Shown: positions 18,012 through 27,243 of the stretch, piece after piece | How positions within the stretch are numbered: the stretch's first letter is position 1 | Layout of the letters: the number at the start of each line of letters is the position of its first letter | Source of the DNA: Fannyhessea vaginae DSM 15829 | Lineage (GTDB): Bacteria > Actinomycetota > Coriobacteriia > Coriobacteriales > Atopobiaceae | DNA: 64,000 nt | Assembly (NCBI RefSeq): GCF_000159235.2 | Contig: NZ_ACGK02000001.1 | Span: 558,001-622,000 of the forward strand | Direction: 5' to 3' | Made by a program: the position numbers and the translations under genes | The notes under the pieces: model-generated | Database searches by the model: none | What the model saw: only the letters and a program-made list of their open reading frames with translations | What the model was told of the DNA's origin: nothing

Positions 18012-18875
18012 ATGGCTCAACTTCTTAAAGGAGCTGCTGTTGCAACTTCTTTGTGCGAAGATTTGCTTCCAAGGATTAATAAACTTGTCCAGGCGCACAT
18101 TACGCCTACACTTGCTGTTATAAGAGTAGGCGAGGACGCAGGTGCGCTCTCCTACGAGCGCGCGGCGCAAAAACGCGCTGATAAGCTTGGCTGCAAGCTA
18201 AAGGTATATGCCTTTGATGAGGATGTTTCTCAGCAGCAGCTCATAACGCAGATCACAAAAATTAATGAGGATTCCTCGATTCATGGATGTTTACTGTTTC
18301 GTCCTTTGCCAAAGACGTTGGATGAGCGCTTAATTTGCAATACGCTTTTGCCTCAAAAAGATGTCGACGGCATTACACAAGGCTCACTCTACGGTGTTTT
18401 TGCTGGTCAAAAGGTGGGTTTTGCCCCTTGTACTGCGCAGGCTTGTATGGCGATGCTTGATTATTATGGTATTGACATCTGCGGCAAACATGTGTGCGTT
18501 ATTGGTCGCTCGTTAGTTATTGGTCGTCCTGTTTCTATGCTGGCACAGCATAGAAATGCAACGGTGACGATGTGTCACTCAAAAACAAAAGATCTTACCA
18601 AGCATCTGCAAGCAGCTGATATTATTATTGCCGCCCTTGGTCATGCTCGTTTTGTGACGTCCAATATGGTTTTAGAGCATCAGACGCTCATTGATGTAGG
18701 TATAAATTGGGACGCGTCTGCCCAAAAGCTTGTGGGTGATGTTGATTTTGAGCATGTTGAGCCAAAAGTTTGTGCTATAACTCCGGTACCTGGTGGTATT
18801 GGCTCTATTACCACAACTATTCTTATGCAGCATGTGGTTGAGGCTGCAGAGATACAACAAGTTTTGAAAGCGTGA
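18012..18875 (+). CDS. folD: Methylene-THF dehydrogenase / methenyl-THF cyclohydrolase
   Basis: FolD is the bifunctional NADP-dependent dehydrogenase/cyclohydrolase. Catalytic Tyr and Lys lie in ALSYERAAQKRADKLG; the CLLFRPLPK and DVDGIT motifs and the nucleotide-binding VIGRSLVIGRPVSMLA follow; and PVPGGIGSITT near the C terminus is diagnostic. At 287 residues it is full-length. It begins six bases after fchA and folC follows within five bases. Confidence 0.96.
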   Translation: MAQLLKGAAVATSLCEDLLPRINKLVQAHITPTLAVIRVGEDAGALSYERAAQKRADKLGCKLKVYAFDEDVSQQQLITQITKINEDSSIHGCLLFRPLPKTLDERLICNTLLPQKDVDGITQGSLYGVFAGQKVGFAPCTAQACMAMLDYYGIDICGKHVCVIGRSLVIGRPVSMLAQHRNATVTMCHSKTKDLTKHLQAADIIIAALGHARFVTSNMVLEHQTLIDVGINWDASAQKLVGDVDFEHVEPKVCAITPVPGGIGSITTTILMQHVVEAAEIQQVLKA

Positions 18876-18879
18876 TTCC

Positions 18880-20301
18880 ATGTACGTTCCACCTTTTTCA
18901 TGTGCCACAAAATCGTATACACAAGCTTTACAAGAGCTTACTTCAGCTTTACGATTTGGTATTGTTCCTATGCTCGAGTCGGTAAGCGATATGCTCTGTG
19001 TGCTGGGTAATCCCGATCATGCCTATAAGAGCATACAAATAGCTGGCACCAATGGAAAAACATCTACTGCTCGTTATACCGCGTCAATTTTAAAAGCTCA
19101 CGGTCTGCGCACAGGATTATACACATCACCTGGTCTTACTTCGTATACCGATCGAATTGAAATAGACGGAGTGCCTATTTCAGAGTCTGATTTTGCTCGT
19201 TCACTTTCTTATGCATTTGAGGCGGCGAAACGCGTAAATGCGCAGCGTAAAGCTTGCGGATTAGAGCCTTATAGTATTACCGAATTTGATTTGTTAACCG
19301 TTGCAGCTTGTTTTGCATATGCGCGTGCTGGGGTAGACGTTGTTGTTTTTGAATGTGGCATGGGCGGCCGTTGGGATGCTACATCTGCAGTTTCGTCTAT
19401 TCAAACGGTTGGTATAACCGGTATTGGGCTTGACCATATGAAAATTTTGGGTGATACACTCGAAAAAATTGCTGCCGAAAAAGCAGCAATCATCAAGCCT
19501 TCTCGCTCGTGTGTATTAGGTGTGGGAACTACTGCGCCTTCAACGGTTCAAGATGTTTTCCTCAAACAATGTAGCTCTGCAGGTGTTGATCCTATTCTTC
19601 TTGAAGCTAACCACAAACAAGACGCAACAGGCGAAATAAATAGCGGAGACATTCGCCACCGTGATGGCTATACCTATGCGCATTTTAGTGTCGATAAACA
19701 CCTTGGCGATTTGCATGATGTTATGGAGTTAAGCGTTACCTCGCCACGACAGACCTATACTCATCTAAGAGCTTCTAAACCTGTGTATCAAGCGGCAAAT
19801 ATTGCTTGTGCAACTCTTTTGGCTGAGTCGTTTCTTAATCGGCTGCTTAACCTCAAGCTCCTTCAACAAGCAGTGTATACATGTCCTACACCAGGTCGTT
19901 TTCAAATTGTGCGCGATAAACCACTTGCGTTGATTGATGCATGTCACAATCCACAATCTGTTGATACCTTTCTTGCTAATATGGAGCAGGTATTACCTGA
20001 TAGAGCAACACGTCCTGTTTTATTATGCGCCATATTAGCAGATAAAGATGTTACAGGCATTGTTGAGCGCCTTGCCAGCGCGTTTCCTTGTGTGATATGC
20101 ACACAAACAAATTCGCCTCGTGCGCTTGAGGCTAAAAAATTAGCGGAAATATTTGCAAAAAAGCTGCAATATATGCCACAATGGTACTCATGTGTTAACG
20201 ATGCAATGAATGCGCTTTTAGATCGTGATTTTATTGCATGTGGCTCTATTACGCTTGCTGGAGAAGTGGCGGCTTATATGCAACGAAAAACTTGTGTATA
20301 G
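18880..20301 (+). CDS. folC: Folylpolyglutamate synthase / dihydrofolate synthase
   Basis: FolC adds glutamates to folates (and to dihydropteroate if bifunctional). The Mur-ligase-type P-loop GTNGKTSTARY is near residues 47-57, FECGMGGRWDATSAV follows, and the C-terminal ligase domain has LIDACHNPQS. The 473-residue length is normal. It closes the folate run and no terminator is seen immediately after it. Confidence 0.94.
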   Translation: MYVPPFSCATKSYTQALQELTSALRFGIVPMLESVSDMLCVLGNPDHAYKSIQIAGTNGKTSTARYTASILKAHGLRTGLYTSPGLTSYTDRIEIDGVPISESDFARSLSYAFEAAKRVNAQRKACGLEPYSITEFDLLTVAACFAYARAGVDVVVFECGMGGRWDATSAVSSIQTVGITGIGLDHMKILGDTLEKIAAEKAAIIKPSRSCVLGVGTTAPSTVQDVFLKQCSSAGVDPILLEANHKQDATGEINSGDIRHRDGYTYAHFSVDKHLGDLHDVMELSVTSPRQTYTHLRASKPVYQAANIACATLLAESFLNRLLNLKLLQQAVYTCPTPGRFQIVRDKPLALIDACHNPQSVDTFLANMEQVLPDRATRPVLLCAILADKDVTGIVERLASAFPCVICTQTNSPRALEAKKLAEIFAKKLQYMPQWYSCVNDAMNALLDRDFIACGSITLAGEVAAYMQRKTCV

Positions 20302-20381
20302 TAAATAGTTGCCGTCTACAGAAAGCAAGACCGCTATACTAAGGTGTATTGCATATACCTACGACAAAGGAGTACAGGCCA

Positions 20382-20816
20382 ATGTCAGATTTGCTCGATC
20401 AAATTCTTACGCCTGAAGTACGTATGGTACTTTACTTAATTGTAATGTGCATCGTAATGGTTTATATATTGTCAATTGTTTACGTAACACGTGATGCTCA
20501 GCGTCGTGGTGCCGAGCCGTGGTGGGTATGGTCCCTTGTTGCGGTTGTACCTATTGTTGGATTGTTAACGTATGTTATTTTGCGTCCTAGCTCGTACCTT
20601 ATTGATAGGGAAGAACAAGATTTAGATATAGCATTGCGTGAACATCAGCTTTCGCATTACGGTATTTGCCCTAAGTGCGGAGCTCCTATTGACCGCGATT
20701 TTGTGGTATGTCCACTTTGCAATACGCAAGTCAGAAACGTATGTCCTACCTGTCATCGTCCTCTTAATGCCGACTGGAAAGTTTGCCCGTATTGCAGAAC
20801 GCGAATTCAGTCGTAG
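20382..20816 (+). CDS. Membrane protein with C-terminal double zinc ribbon
   Basis: This 144-residue protein has two N-terminal membrane segments (about 15-36 and 50-70) and a cytosolic tail with four CxxC knuckles arranged as two zinc ribbons (CPKC, CPLC, CPTC, CPYC). Its function is unknown. Similar PLD-nuclease N-terminal-like membrane anchors with zinc ribbons are frequent in Actinobacteria. The ATG at 20382 is preferred over an upstream in-frame start because AAAGGAG precedes it. A bidirectional terminator follows. Confidence 0.7.
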   Translation: MSDLLDQILTPEVRMVLYLIVMCIVMVYILSIVYVTRDAQRRGAEPWWVWSLVAVVPIVGLLTYVILRPSSYLIDREEQDLDIALREHQLSHYGICPKCGAPIDRDFVVCPLCNTQVRNVCPTCHRPLNADWKVCPYCRTRIQS

Positions 20817-20926
20817 CGGACGTCTTATTTCTTGTTGTACGTGCTTAATCGTTTTGATCGTTTTAAGTGCTTAATCTTTAAGTTCTTAAGCAAAACGCTG
20901 AACTGCATAAGTCATTTAAGGCATAA

Positions 20927-20966
20927 ATAAGCCCATGGTGTGCACGCGCACAGCATGGGCTTTATA
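20927..20966. terminator. Bidirectional terminator between convergent genes
   Basis: A long stem (ATAAGCCCATG and CATGGGCTTTAT, with an inner TGTGC/GCACA pairing) lies between the plus-strand zinc-ribbon gene and the minus-strand asnA. It can serve both. Confidence 0.75.
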
Positions 20967-20984
20967 AGTAACTGCACCTAAAAG

Positions 20985-21983
20985 CTAGAGAATGGTTAGA
21001 TTCTCATGCGCAAACTTTTGAACATCTGCTTCATCCCAAACGCTGCATTGAACCTCGCCGATATGGTGCTTTTCTAGGAAATACATACACAGACGCGACT
21101 GTCCAATTCCTCCACCAATGGTGTAGGGAAGCTCTTTATTCATGAGTGCCTGATGGAAGGGCAGTTTTAATCTATCTTCAGCGTTACATATAGCAAGTTG
21201 CTTTTTAAGCGCATCCTCATCTACGCGAACGCCCATGCTTGAAAGTTCAATAGAATCATTGCGCACAGGATCCCAAAAAATGATGTCGCCATTCATTGAC
21301 CAATCATCATAGTCAGGGCTACGAAGATCATGAGGCTTACCCGATTTAAGCGCTCCTCCGATGCCGATAATAAAAATAGCTTTGTATTTACGAGCATATT
21401 CGCGCTCACGTTCACGCGGAGACAACGCCGGCATTTCGTCTTCCATTTCTTGCGTAGTTACAAACGTGATTTCGTCGGGCAACTTTTTTGAAAGAATATA
21501 GGGATATACGCTGTTAATATAGGTTTCCGTACGTTTGAAGACCTCAAAAATTTCGCGTACACATGCTTTCAGATAATCGGTTGAGCGGTCAGATTTTTTG
21601 ATGATCTTTTCCCAGTCCCATTGATCAACGTATGCAGAATGAAGTTCATCCAGCTCTTCATCCGGACGTATAGCGTTCATATCTGCATAAAGACCTTCAT
21701 ACACACCAAAATTGTAACGCTTGAGTGCCCAGCGCTTCCATTTTGCAAGCGATTGCACAATTTCGCAGTCTAAATGGTGATGACGAATAGAAAAGCTGAC
21801 TGCTTTTTCTACGCCGTTAAGATTGTCATTAAGTCCTGTTTGCGGACGAACAAAGAGCGGCGCTGACACACGCGCAAGATTAAGCGAATTGCCCAATTCT
21901 CTTTCAAAATAATCTTTAAGACTCTTAATTGCGATTTGCGTCTCTTTTAAATCAAAAGCTGACGCGTTGCTGTTGTTCCGCAT
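20985..21983 (-). CDS. asnA: Aspartate--ammonia ligase
   Basis: AsnA makes asparagine from aspartate, ammonia and ATP with a class II synthetase fold. Motifs typical of AsnA are visible: the N-terminal LKETQIAIKSLKDYF, VEKAVSF, and the C-terminal GGGIGQSRLCMYFLEKHHIGEV. With the ATG at 21983 it is 332 residues, like the enterobacterial enzyme. This start is chosen because AAAGGAG lies just upstream, whereas the farther in-frame TTG at 22013 has none. Confidence 0.95.
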   Translation of the reverse strand: MRNNSNASAFDLKETQIAIKSLKDYFERELGNSLNLARVSAPLFVRPQTGLNDNLNGVEKAVSFSIRHHHLDCEIVQSLAKWKRWALKRYNFGVYEGLYADMNAIRPDEELDELHSAYVDQWDWEKIIKKSDRSTDYLKACVREIFEVFKRTETYINSVYPYILSKKLPDEITFVTTQEMEDEMPALSPREREREYARKYKAIFIIGIGGALKSGKPHDLRSPDYDDWSMNGDIIFWDPVRNDSIELSSMGVRVDEDALKKQLAICNAEDRLKLPFHQALMNKELPYTIGGGIGQSRLCMYFLEKHHIGEVQCSVWDEADVQKFAHENLTIL

Positions 21984-22376
21984 ATTCACTCCTTTGCGAA
22001 TCCGTGTGTGCAAGCTGGTATAGGTTATGCCATATTGAGCTTTCGTTTTATTTTGCTATACCTTTGCCACATCAAAAGAAAACGAAACTAATATAACACG
22101 GCACATTCAGTGCAACACAATTTATATTTATTATAAGATTACTTGATTCTCGTGCAATTTCGTTAAAAAACAAGACTTGTAACCAACTTGGAATAAAACT
22201 TTGCGGTAGTATAAGCGTATGACAAAACAGCTCGTTTGATGACATGTTCTAAAATTGGTAGTTTTTATCGCACATACGTGGCATTTTATGAGATTTTGTT
22301 ACAAGGGAGAGGAATTTGTGCGTCTACATGAGCGTCTTGCGCTTGTAACGCACAGTAATGAACAGGGGATATATCG
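21984..22376. other. Divergent intergenic region asnA / ferredoxin-like gene
   Basis: This 393-base AT-rich region lies between divergent genes. On the minus strand an extended -10 (TGTTATATT) lies about 107 bases upstream of asnA. On the plus strand TTGGAA and TATAAG with a 16-base spacer lie about 160 bases upstream of the ferredoxin-like gene. No ORF, T-box or riboswitch was recognised. Confidence 0.45.
22090..22095 (-). promoter_or_regulatory. Candidate extended -10 for asnA
   Basis: On the minus strand TGT precedes TATATT, forming an extended -10 element. A TTGCAC lies 14 bases farther upstream, too close for an ideal -35. The distance to the asnA start codon is about 107 bases. Confidence 0.35.
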
Positions 22377-23693
22377 GTGAGTACTAAGCGTGATATGCTC
22401 GATGATATCATCGATATAAAACAGGATCTTTCTGCATTATCGCAGCCGTTAGGCCAGATTGCGCAGGTATTAACAGGCGATAAGAATTCTGCGCGTGTCT
22501 TTGATCCTCGTGATTACAAAGAAAAGCCGCGCGCAAACGCGTTGTCGTGTTTGAATGTTGGTGCCTATAACGCGTATCGTGCCGAAGGTGTTGGTGCACA
22601 TACTATCTGCACGTGCCATGCGTGTATGGATGTTTGTCCCGTTGATGCCATTGATATTAAAGGCTCAACCGTAAAGATTGCAGATACGTGTCGTGCCTGC
22701 GGTTTGTGTATTGCTGCGTGCCCTACCGAGGCATTTATTGTTTCTCGCTTTATGGCAAAATCCCTGTATGATCGTATTGCAAAAGTTGCTTCGATGTATG
22801 AGGTATGCTATATCACCTGTACTCGAGCACTCGGAAAGCTGCCTCGTCCTAACGAAATTCTTTTGCCCTGTCTAGGTGTAGTTCCGCGCGAAGTATGGAT
22901 AGCCCTGTTACAAGAGTATTCCAATATTAGTGTGTATTTGCCCGTAGGTGTGTGTGATAAGTGTAAAACAACTACGGGCGAGCTTGCGTATACCGATGAA
23001 ATTGGAGCAGCTGAAGAGTTTATTGGTAAAGAAGTTGGCATAGAAGTAGATAAGCATAACCTTAATCACGACATGTCGCGTGCGTTTTTGCGCCAAGAAT
23101 TTTTACGCGATGTTGGTCGAGCAGGTCAAACCTTGCTTGCTGCACAAAATCCGGTATATGCAGGCGTTCAGGCCGTAACGCGCAAAATTCAAAAGCATTC
23201 CAACGACCTTTTTGAGCTGCAATGTACGCTTGAGAAAGCGCTTGGAGATACAACTACATCATATAATCATCGTCTTCTTACCCAAAAACGTAAGTTGCTC
23301 CTCTCTGTTATCCAAAAAAATCCGCAGCTAGCTGCTCATTATAAAGAACAAAATTTGATACCAGTTTGCGATATGAGCGCTTGCACCGTGTGTTCGGCAT
23401 GTACGCGTGTTTGTCCTGTTAATGCATGCAATTTAGATGAGCATGGGCGTTTTTCGGTGCAGACTGCCTATTGTGTAAACTGCTCGGCGTGTGCACTTGT
23501 TTGTCCCGAGCAATGCATTGTCATGAAGCAAGGCGACACGCATGAGCTTATTGTGCGCGATGAAGAAGCAATTCGTCTGCAAAAAGAGGCGCGTGAACGT
23601 AAAGAGCGCGTGGCAAAGATAAAAGAGCGCACTCGTAAGCAGGTTGAGCGTGGTTTGCGCGTCTTGGAACGTTTGAGCGAGGATAACTCGTAG
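22377..23693 (+). CDS. Multi-cluster 4Fe-4S ferredoxin-domain protein
   Basis: This 438-residue cytosolic protein has two pairs of 4Fe-4S motifs. One pair is N-terminal (CHACMDVCPVDA about 81-92 and CRACGLCIAACP about 102-113). The other is C-terminal (CTVCSACTRVCP about 337-348 and CVNCSACALVCP about 365-376). Between them lies a 200-residue region with additional cysteines (TCTR, LPCLG, CDKC) that resembles iron-sulfur hydrogenase/heterodisulfide-reductase partner subunits. The C terminus is a charged helix. The reaction is unknown; an electron-transfer role is inferred. The start is GTG after AGGGGA. No redox partner is adjacent. Confidence 0.7.
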   Translation: MSTKRDMLDDIIDIKQDLSALSQPLGQIAQVLTGDKNSARVFDPRDYKEKPRANALSCLNVGAYNAYRAEGVGAHTICTCHACMDVCPVDAIDIKGSTVKIADTCRACGLCIAACPTEAFIVSRFMAKSLYDRIAKVASMYEVCYITCTRALGKLPRPNEILLPCLGVVPREVWIALLQEYSNISVYLPVGVCDKCKTTTGELAYTDEIGAAEEFIGKEVGIEVDKHNLNHDMSRAFLRQEFLRDVGRAGQTLLAAQNPVYAGVQAVTRKIQKHSNDLFELQCTLEKALGDTTTSYNHRLLTQKRKLLLSVIQKNPQLAAHYKEQNLIPVCDMSACTVCSACTRVCPVNACNLDEHGRFSVQTAYCVNCSACALVCPEQCIVMKQGDTHELIVRDEEAIRLQKEARERKERVAKIKERTRKQVERGLRVLERLSEDNS

Positions 23694-23863
23694 GTCTTGC
23701 GTAAATCCTGCTTTTTTTCTTGGACCTCGTGAAACATGTGTTTACCATCATCGCACCAAAAACACGCTCAGAAGATTTAAGCAATGTTGTAAGATAGCTT
23801 ATGTGAGAAGATTTTTCGGCACATGTTTATGCAGTGTTGCCTTCTTTTTCAGGAGTTGATTGT

Positions 23864-24925
23864 GTGTCTTTATCAATTGGAATTGTAGGATTACCAAACG
23901 TTGGCAAGTCTACTTTATTTACTGCGCTTACCAAACAAACTGGTTTAGCTGCAAACTATCCCTTTGCTACTATCGACCCCAATGTGGGCATTGTGCAGGT
24001 ACCCGATACGCGTCTTAATCAACTTGCTCAAATTGTACACCCCGCACAAATTGTTCCAGCTACGGTTGAGTTTGTTGATATTGCAGGTTTGGTACGTGGT
24101 GCAAATAATGGCGAGGGGTTAGGCAATCAGTTTTTAGCAAATATTCGTCAATGTGACGCTATTTGTGAGGTTGTGCGTTACTTTAGTGATCCCGATGTTA
24201 TCCATGTAGACGGACAGGTTGATCCTGAAAGCGATGTTGACACTATCCAAACCGAGCTTGTGTTAGCAGATTTAGGCACGCTTGAACGCGCTATTCCTAA
24301 GCTCGAAAAAGAAGCAAAGCGCGATAAAGATCAAAAGAGTCGCCTTGATATTGCTGTGCGTTTGCAAGCATGGCTTAACGACGGTAAACGCGCGGCCGAT
24401 ATGGATATGACTTTAGATGAAAAGGCTGATGCGCATGACCTGTTCTTACTTACTATGAAGCCCCTGCTCTATGTAGCTAATTGCGATGAAGACCAGTTGC
24501 AAGATAAGCCTGTTATTCATGGAATGCCTGCATTGCCGATATGTGCCCAGGTTGAGGCAGAGCTTTCTGAGCTTGATGACGCGGAGGCCGCTGAATATTT
24601 GCAATCGTTAGGTTTGCAACATTCAGGATTAGAGATTTTAGCGCAGGCAGCATACCGTTTATTGGGGCTGCAAAGCTTCTTTACGGCGGGTCCTAAAGAA
24701 GTTCGTGCTTGGACGGTTAAAATTGGAGCAAAAGCGCCTCAAGCCGCAGGCGTTATTCATAGTGATTTTGAACGTGGGTTCATTAAAGCCGAGACAATCT
24801 CGTTTGATGATTATATTGAGCTTGGCGGCGAAAGTGGCGCACGCGATGCTGGAAAGCTTCGTATGGAAGGCAAAGACTACGTTGTGCAAGATGGCGACGT
24901 GATGGTCTTTCGTTTTAACGTGTAA
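23864..24925 (+). CDS. ychF: Redox-regulated Obg-like ATPase YchF
   Basis: YchF is a universally conserved P-loop NTPase of the Obg family that prefers ATP and binds ribosomes. Visible are GIVGLPNVGKSTLF (G1), VEFVDIAGLVRGAN (G3), the coiled-coil insertion, and a C-terminal TGS domain beginning around LGLQSFFTAGPKEVRAWT. GTG at 23864 is chosen because AGGAG precedes it and MSLSIGIVGLPN is the normal N terminus (353 residues). Confidence 0.95.
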   Translation: MSLSIGIVGLPNVGKSTLFTALTKQTGLAANYPFATIDPNVGIVQVPDTRLNQLAQIVHPAQIVPATVEFVDIAGLVRGANNGEGLGNQFLANIRQCDAICEVVRYFSDPDVIHVDGQVDPESDVDTIQTELVLADLGTLERAIPKLEKEAKRDKDQKSRLDIAVRLQAWLNDGKRAADMDMTLDEKADAHDLFLLTMKPLLYVANCDEDQLQDKPVIHGMPALPICAQVEAELSELDDAEAAEYLQSLGLQHSGLEILAQAAYRLLGLQSFFTAGPKEVRAWTVKIGAKAPQAAGVIHSDFERGFIKAETISFDDYIELGGESGARDAGKLRMEGKDYVVQDGDVMVFRFNV

Positions 24926-24948
24926 GGTAATGCGATAACTGTTAGATG

Positions 24949-24982
24949 AATTGAGCCGCACATTATACGGCTCAATTTTTAT
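24949..24982 (+). terminator. Rho-independent terminator after ychF
   Basis: AATTGAGCCG pairs with CGGCTCAATT over 10 bp with a nine-base loop and runs into a T-stretch, 24 bases after the ychF stop. Confidence 0.85.
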
Positions 24983-25102
24983 GCATGTTATATTCTTAGC
25001 GCGCATGAGTGTATGTGCTATTCGCCTGTTTGCTTTACACAGCTCATGCGGAATATATGCGCCCTTTGGAATACACGCGCACCTTGAGCTAGCGCTTGTG
25101 CG

Positions 25103-26764
25103 CTAGAGCAAATCCTTTCCGATTAGGACTACACAATCGGTTCCCGAGTCAAATTGTCCTTTGTTCAATTGTGGTTTAGTTGCAATTCCTAGTGTTTGCG
25201 CAACACCTTTTGCCTTTGCTTCGTTGCCTTGCGTGTAGTAAACAACGCTGTTTTGAAGAACCTTTCTAGAATTACCTGGCTGTGCGCTAAAACCCTTCTT
25301 GGCAAGTGTTGAGGCTTTCTGCTTTGCTACGCCTTGTTTGCCCGATGCGTTAAGAACAGCCACACTACCTTCAAATGATGTATCATCTTGTGAATTTTCA
25401 GAAGTATTTCCTGTTTGATCGCCATCCGAGGAGCTGCTGATACCAACTGATCCAGCTATACCCTTTGAGGTATTTTCTTTTTCGGAATCAAAAGGAGGCA
25501 GTCCCATGTCAACACGTTTAATCATTTCTTGCCACTTTTTGGTTTCGCAGATTTCGTACCAAGTCCTATTGATATATTTAGAGATTGTTGGGCAAAGTCC
25601 CGAATAAATGTCATTATTAATATCCATGCCTACAAACTTAGTGCTCAATGCAATAATATCAGTGACATTCATATCGGTCGTAACAAATTTTGCCATAGTA
25701 GTAATACTTGATGCAATGCCTGCAGGTCCTGATGACAGAACTTTTTTCATAACATTTCCAATAAGCATGCGCTGATTTGCTGCTCTAAAGGTATCGCCGT
25801 CTCCATATTTATCATAGGCATGACGAGACCTTCCAAGTAATGCTGCCGTATGACCATCGAGATGTTGTTTACCTGCTGGCAAATCTATCTTGGTATAATT
25901 CGGATCTTTTACCGGAACTGGTAAATCTACATCAACACCGCCAATAGAATCTACAACTTGAGCAAAGCCATCCATGTCAACTTCTGCGTAGTGAGAAATC
26001 TTAACGCCAGAAAACTTTTCTACAACCTGCACTGCATAGGCGGCACCGCCTACCGAATACGCTGCATTTATCTTTTGTTTGCCATGTTTTCCAAGGTCAA
26101 CATAAGTATCGCGTGGAATAGAAACCATCGTTATTTTTTTGTTTTTAGGATCAACACGTGTCAAAATAATGGTATCAGTGCGATATGCGCTATCCGAGGG
26201 GCCGTAAGTAGAACCTTCTGCACGGTCCTCATCTTTGTCGACGCCTAATAGTAAGGTATAAAATGGCTCATTGTTTGAGGTATCAGTAAGAGTTGCCAAT
26301 AAATCTTTTCCTACACGACCCGTAATTTGGCCGTTAATCATGTAGAGATACCCAACAACTGCAGCAAGCGCTACACCAACGGTCACCAAAAACCCTAGGC
26401 ATGAAAAACCAATAGTTCGTAAGATTTTCTTTTTTGTGGTTGCAATACGCTTTTTAGCGTAATAGCTTACGGCACTATTACGGCTGTGTATCTCTGTAGG
26501 ATTTGGCGGTGTTTGCGATGTGGCATGATCGGCAAAATGTTCATGGTGCGAAAGCTGTGTTCCCAAGCGTTTTTTACGAAGCGTTTGGGGCTGTGCTTGT
26601 GAATCATTATCTGCCGAGATAAAGCTTTGAGCTGCTTTGTCACGATTAGAAGCGCTGTTATAGGACTTTTGCACGTGGCGGGAACCCGAAGCGTATCGAG
26701 ATGTTGAGAGTGCTTTTAGTTGCGCACGTGTCATCTGTTGGTGCTTTTTATTATGGAGCGGCAC
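25103..26764 (-). CDS. LytR-CpsA-Psr family wall-polymer transferase with LytR_C domain
   Basis: LCP enzymes attach secondary polymers from lipid carriers to peptidoglycan outside the cell. The protein has a basic, disordered cytosolic N terminus of about 110 residues, one membrane segment (about 118-145), and an LCP domain with conserved DTIILTRVDP, SIPRDTYV and KINAAYSVGG. After a Ser/Asp linker comes a C-terminal LytR_C domain beginning VAVLNASGKQGVA. GTG at 26764 is chosen because GGAGG lies just upstream; the farther ATG at 26800 lacks one. The 553-residue length is normal. Confidence 0.92.
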   Translation of the reverse strand: MPLHNKKHQQMTRAQLKALSTSRYASGSRHVQKSYNSASNRDKAAQSFISADNDSQAQPQTLRKKRLGTQLSHHEHFADHATSQTPPNPTEIHSRNSAVSYYAKKRIATTKKKILRTIGFSCLGFLVTVGVALAAVVGYLYMINGQITGRVGKDLLATLTDTSNNEPFYTLLLGVDKDEDRAEGSTYGPSDSAYRTDTIILTRVDPKNKKITMVSIPRDTYVDLGKHGKQKINAAYSVGGAAYAVQVVEKFSGVKISHYAEVDMDGFAQVVDSIGGVDVDLPVPVKDPNYTKIDLPAGKQHLDGHTAALLGRSRHAYDKYGDGDTFRAANQRMLIGNVMKKVLSSGPAGIASSITTMAKFVTTDMNVTDIIALSTKFVGMDINNDIYSGLCPTISKYINRTWYEICETKKWQEMIKRVDMGLPPFDSEKENTSKGIAGSVGISSSSDGDQTGNTSENSQDDTSFEGSVAVLNASGKQGVAKQKASTLAKKGFSAQPGNSRKVLQNSVVYYTQGNEAKAKGVAQTLGIATKPQLNKGQFDSGTDCVVLIGKDLL

Positions 26765-27243
26765 TTTAATCCTCCAAGAATATTCGCAAGTATGGTACAA
26801 CTTATAACTTCACTTGTGTTTGCGTGCATGTTTTCACGAGCACGTATACGTATCTGTTTGAGTTAGGTTTACGCAGAACTCAAACAAGTAAGATAGCTAA
26901 CCACAAGCAACTTATAAGTTGACAATGTATAGTGACTTACATGTTATATATCGACCTACAAGTATATCAGAAGATAATCTTACCTTTTGTGTGCATGTGT
27001 TGCATCTTTAATAGTTGCAAGAGTCTAAAAACTCATAGGCTCGTTATAATAGGAACATGAAATATCAATAACAGTGTAACTAACTTTTTTACAAAAAAAT
27101 CCGTTGCACATGTTGCAGGTATTTATATTGCTTGTATGCGTTGTAAATCGCGCGTGCAAGGTTTTAATGATACATATAAGCTTGATGGTAACTATCCTAG
27201 TCTTGTGCAGGATATGTATTTGATGTGATTACAGGAGGAATGG
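26765..27243. other. Divergent region LCP gene / guaA
   Basis: This 479-base AT-rich region lies between divergent genes. A TATAAT hexamer at 27045-27050 may be the guaA -10, which would leave a leader of about 180 bases. I searched that leader for a purine riboswitch core and saw none. No ORF is convincing. Confidence 0.45.

Noticed and set aside
27051..27243. A purine riboswitch in the guaA leader
   Set aside because: The conserved three-way-junction core could not be recognised and there is no terminator hairpin before the gene.
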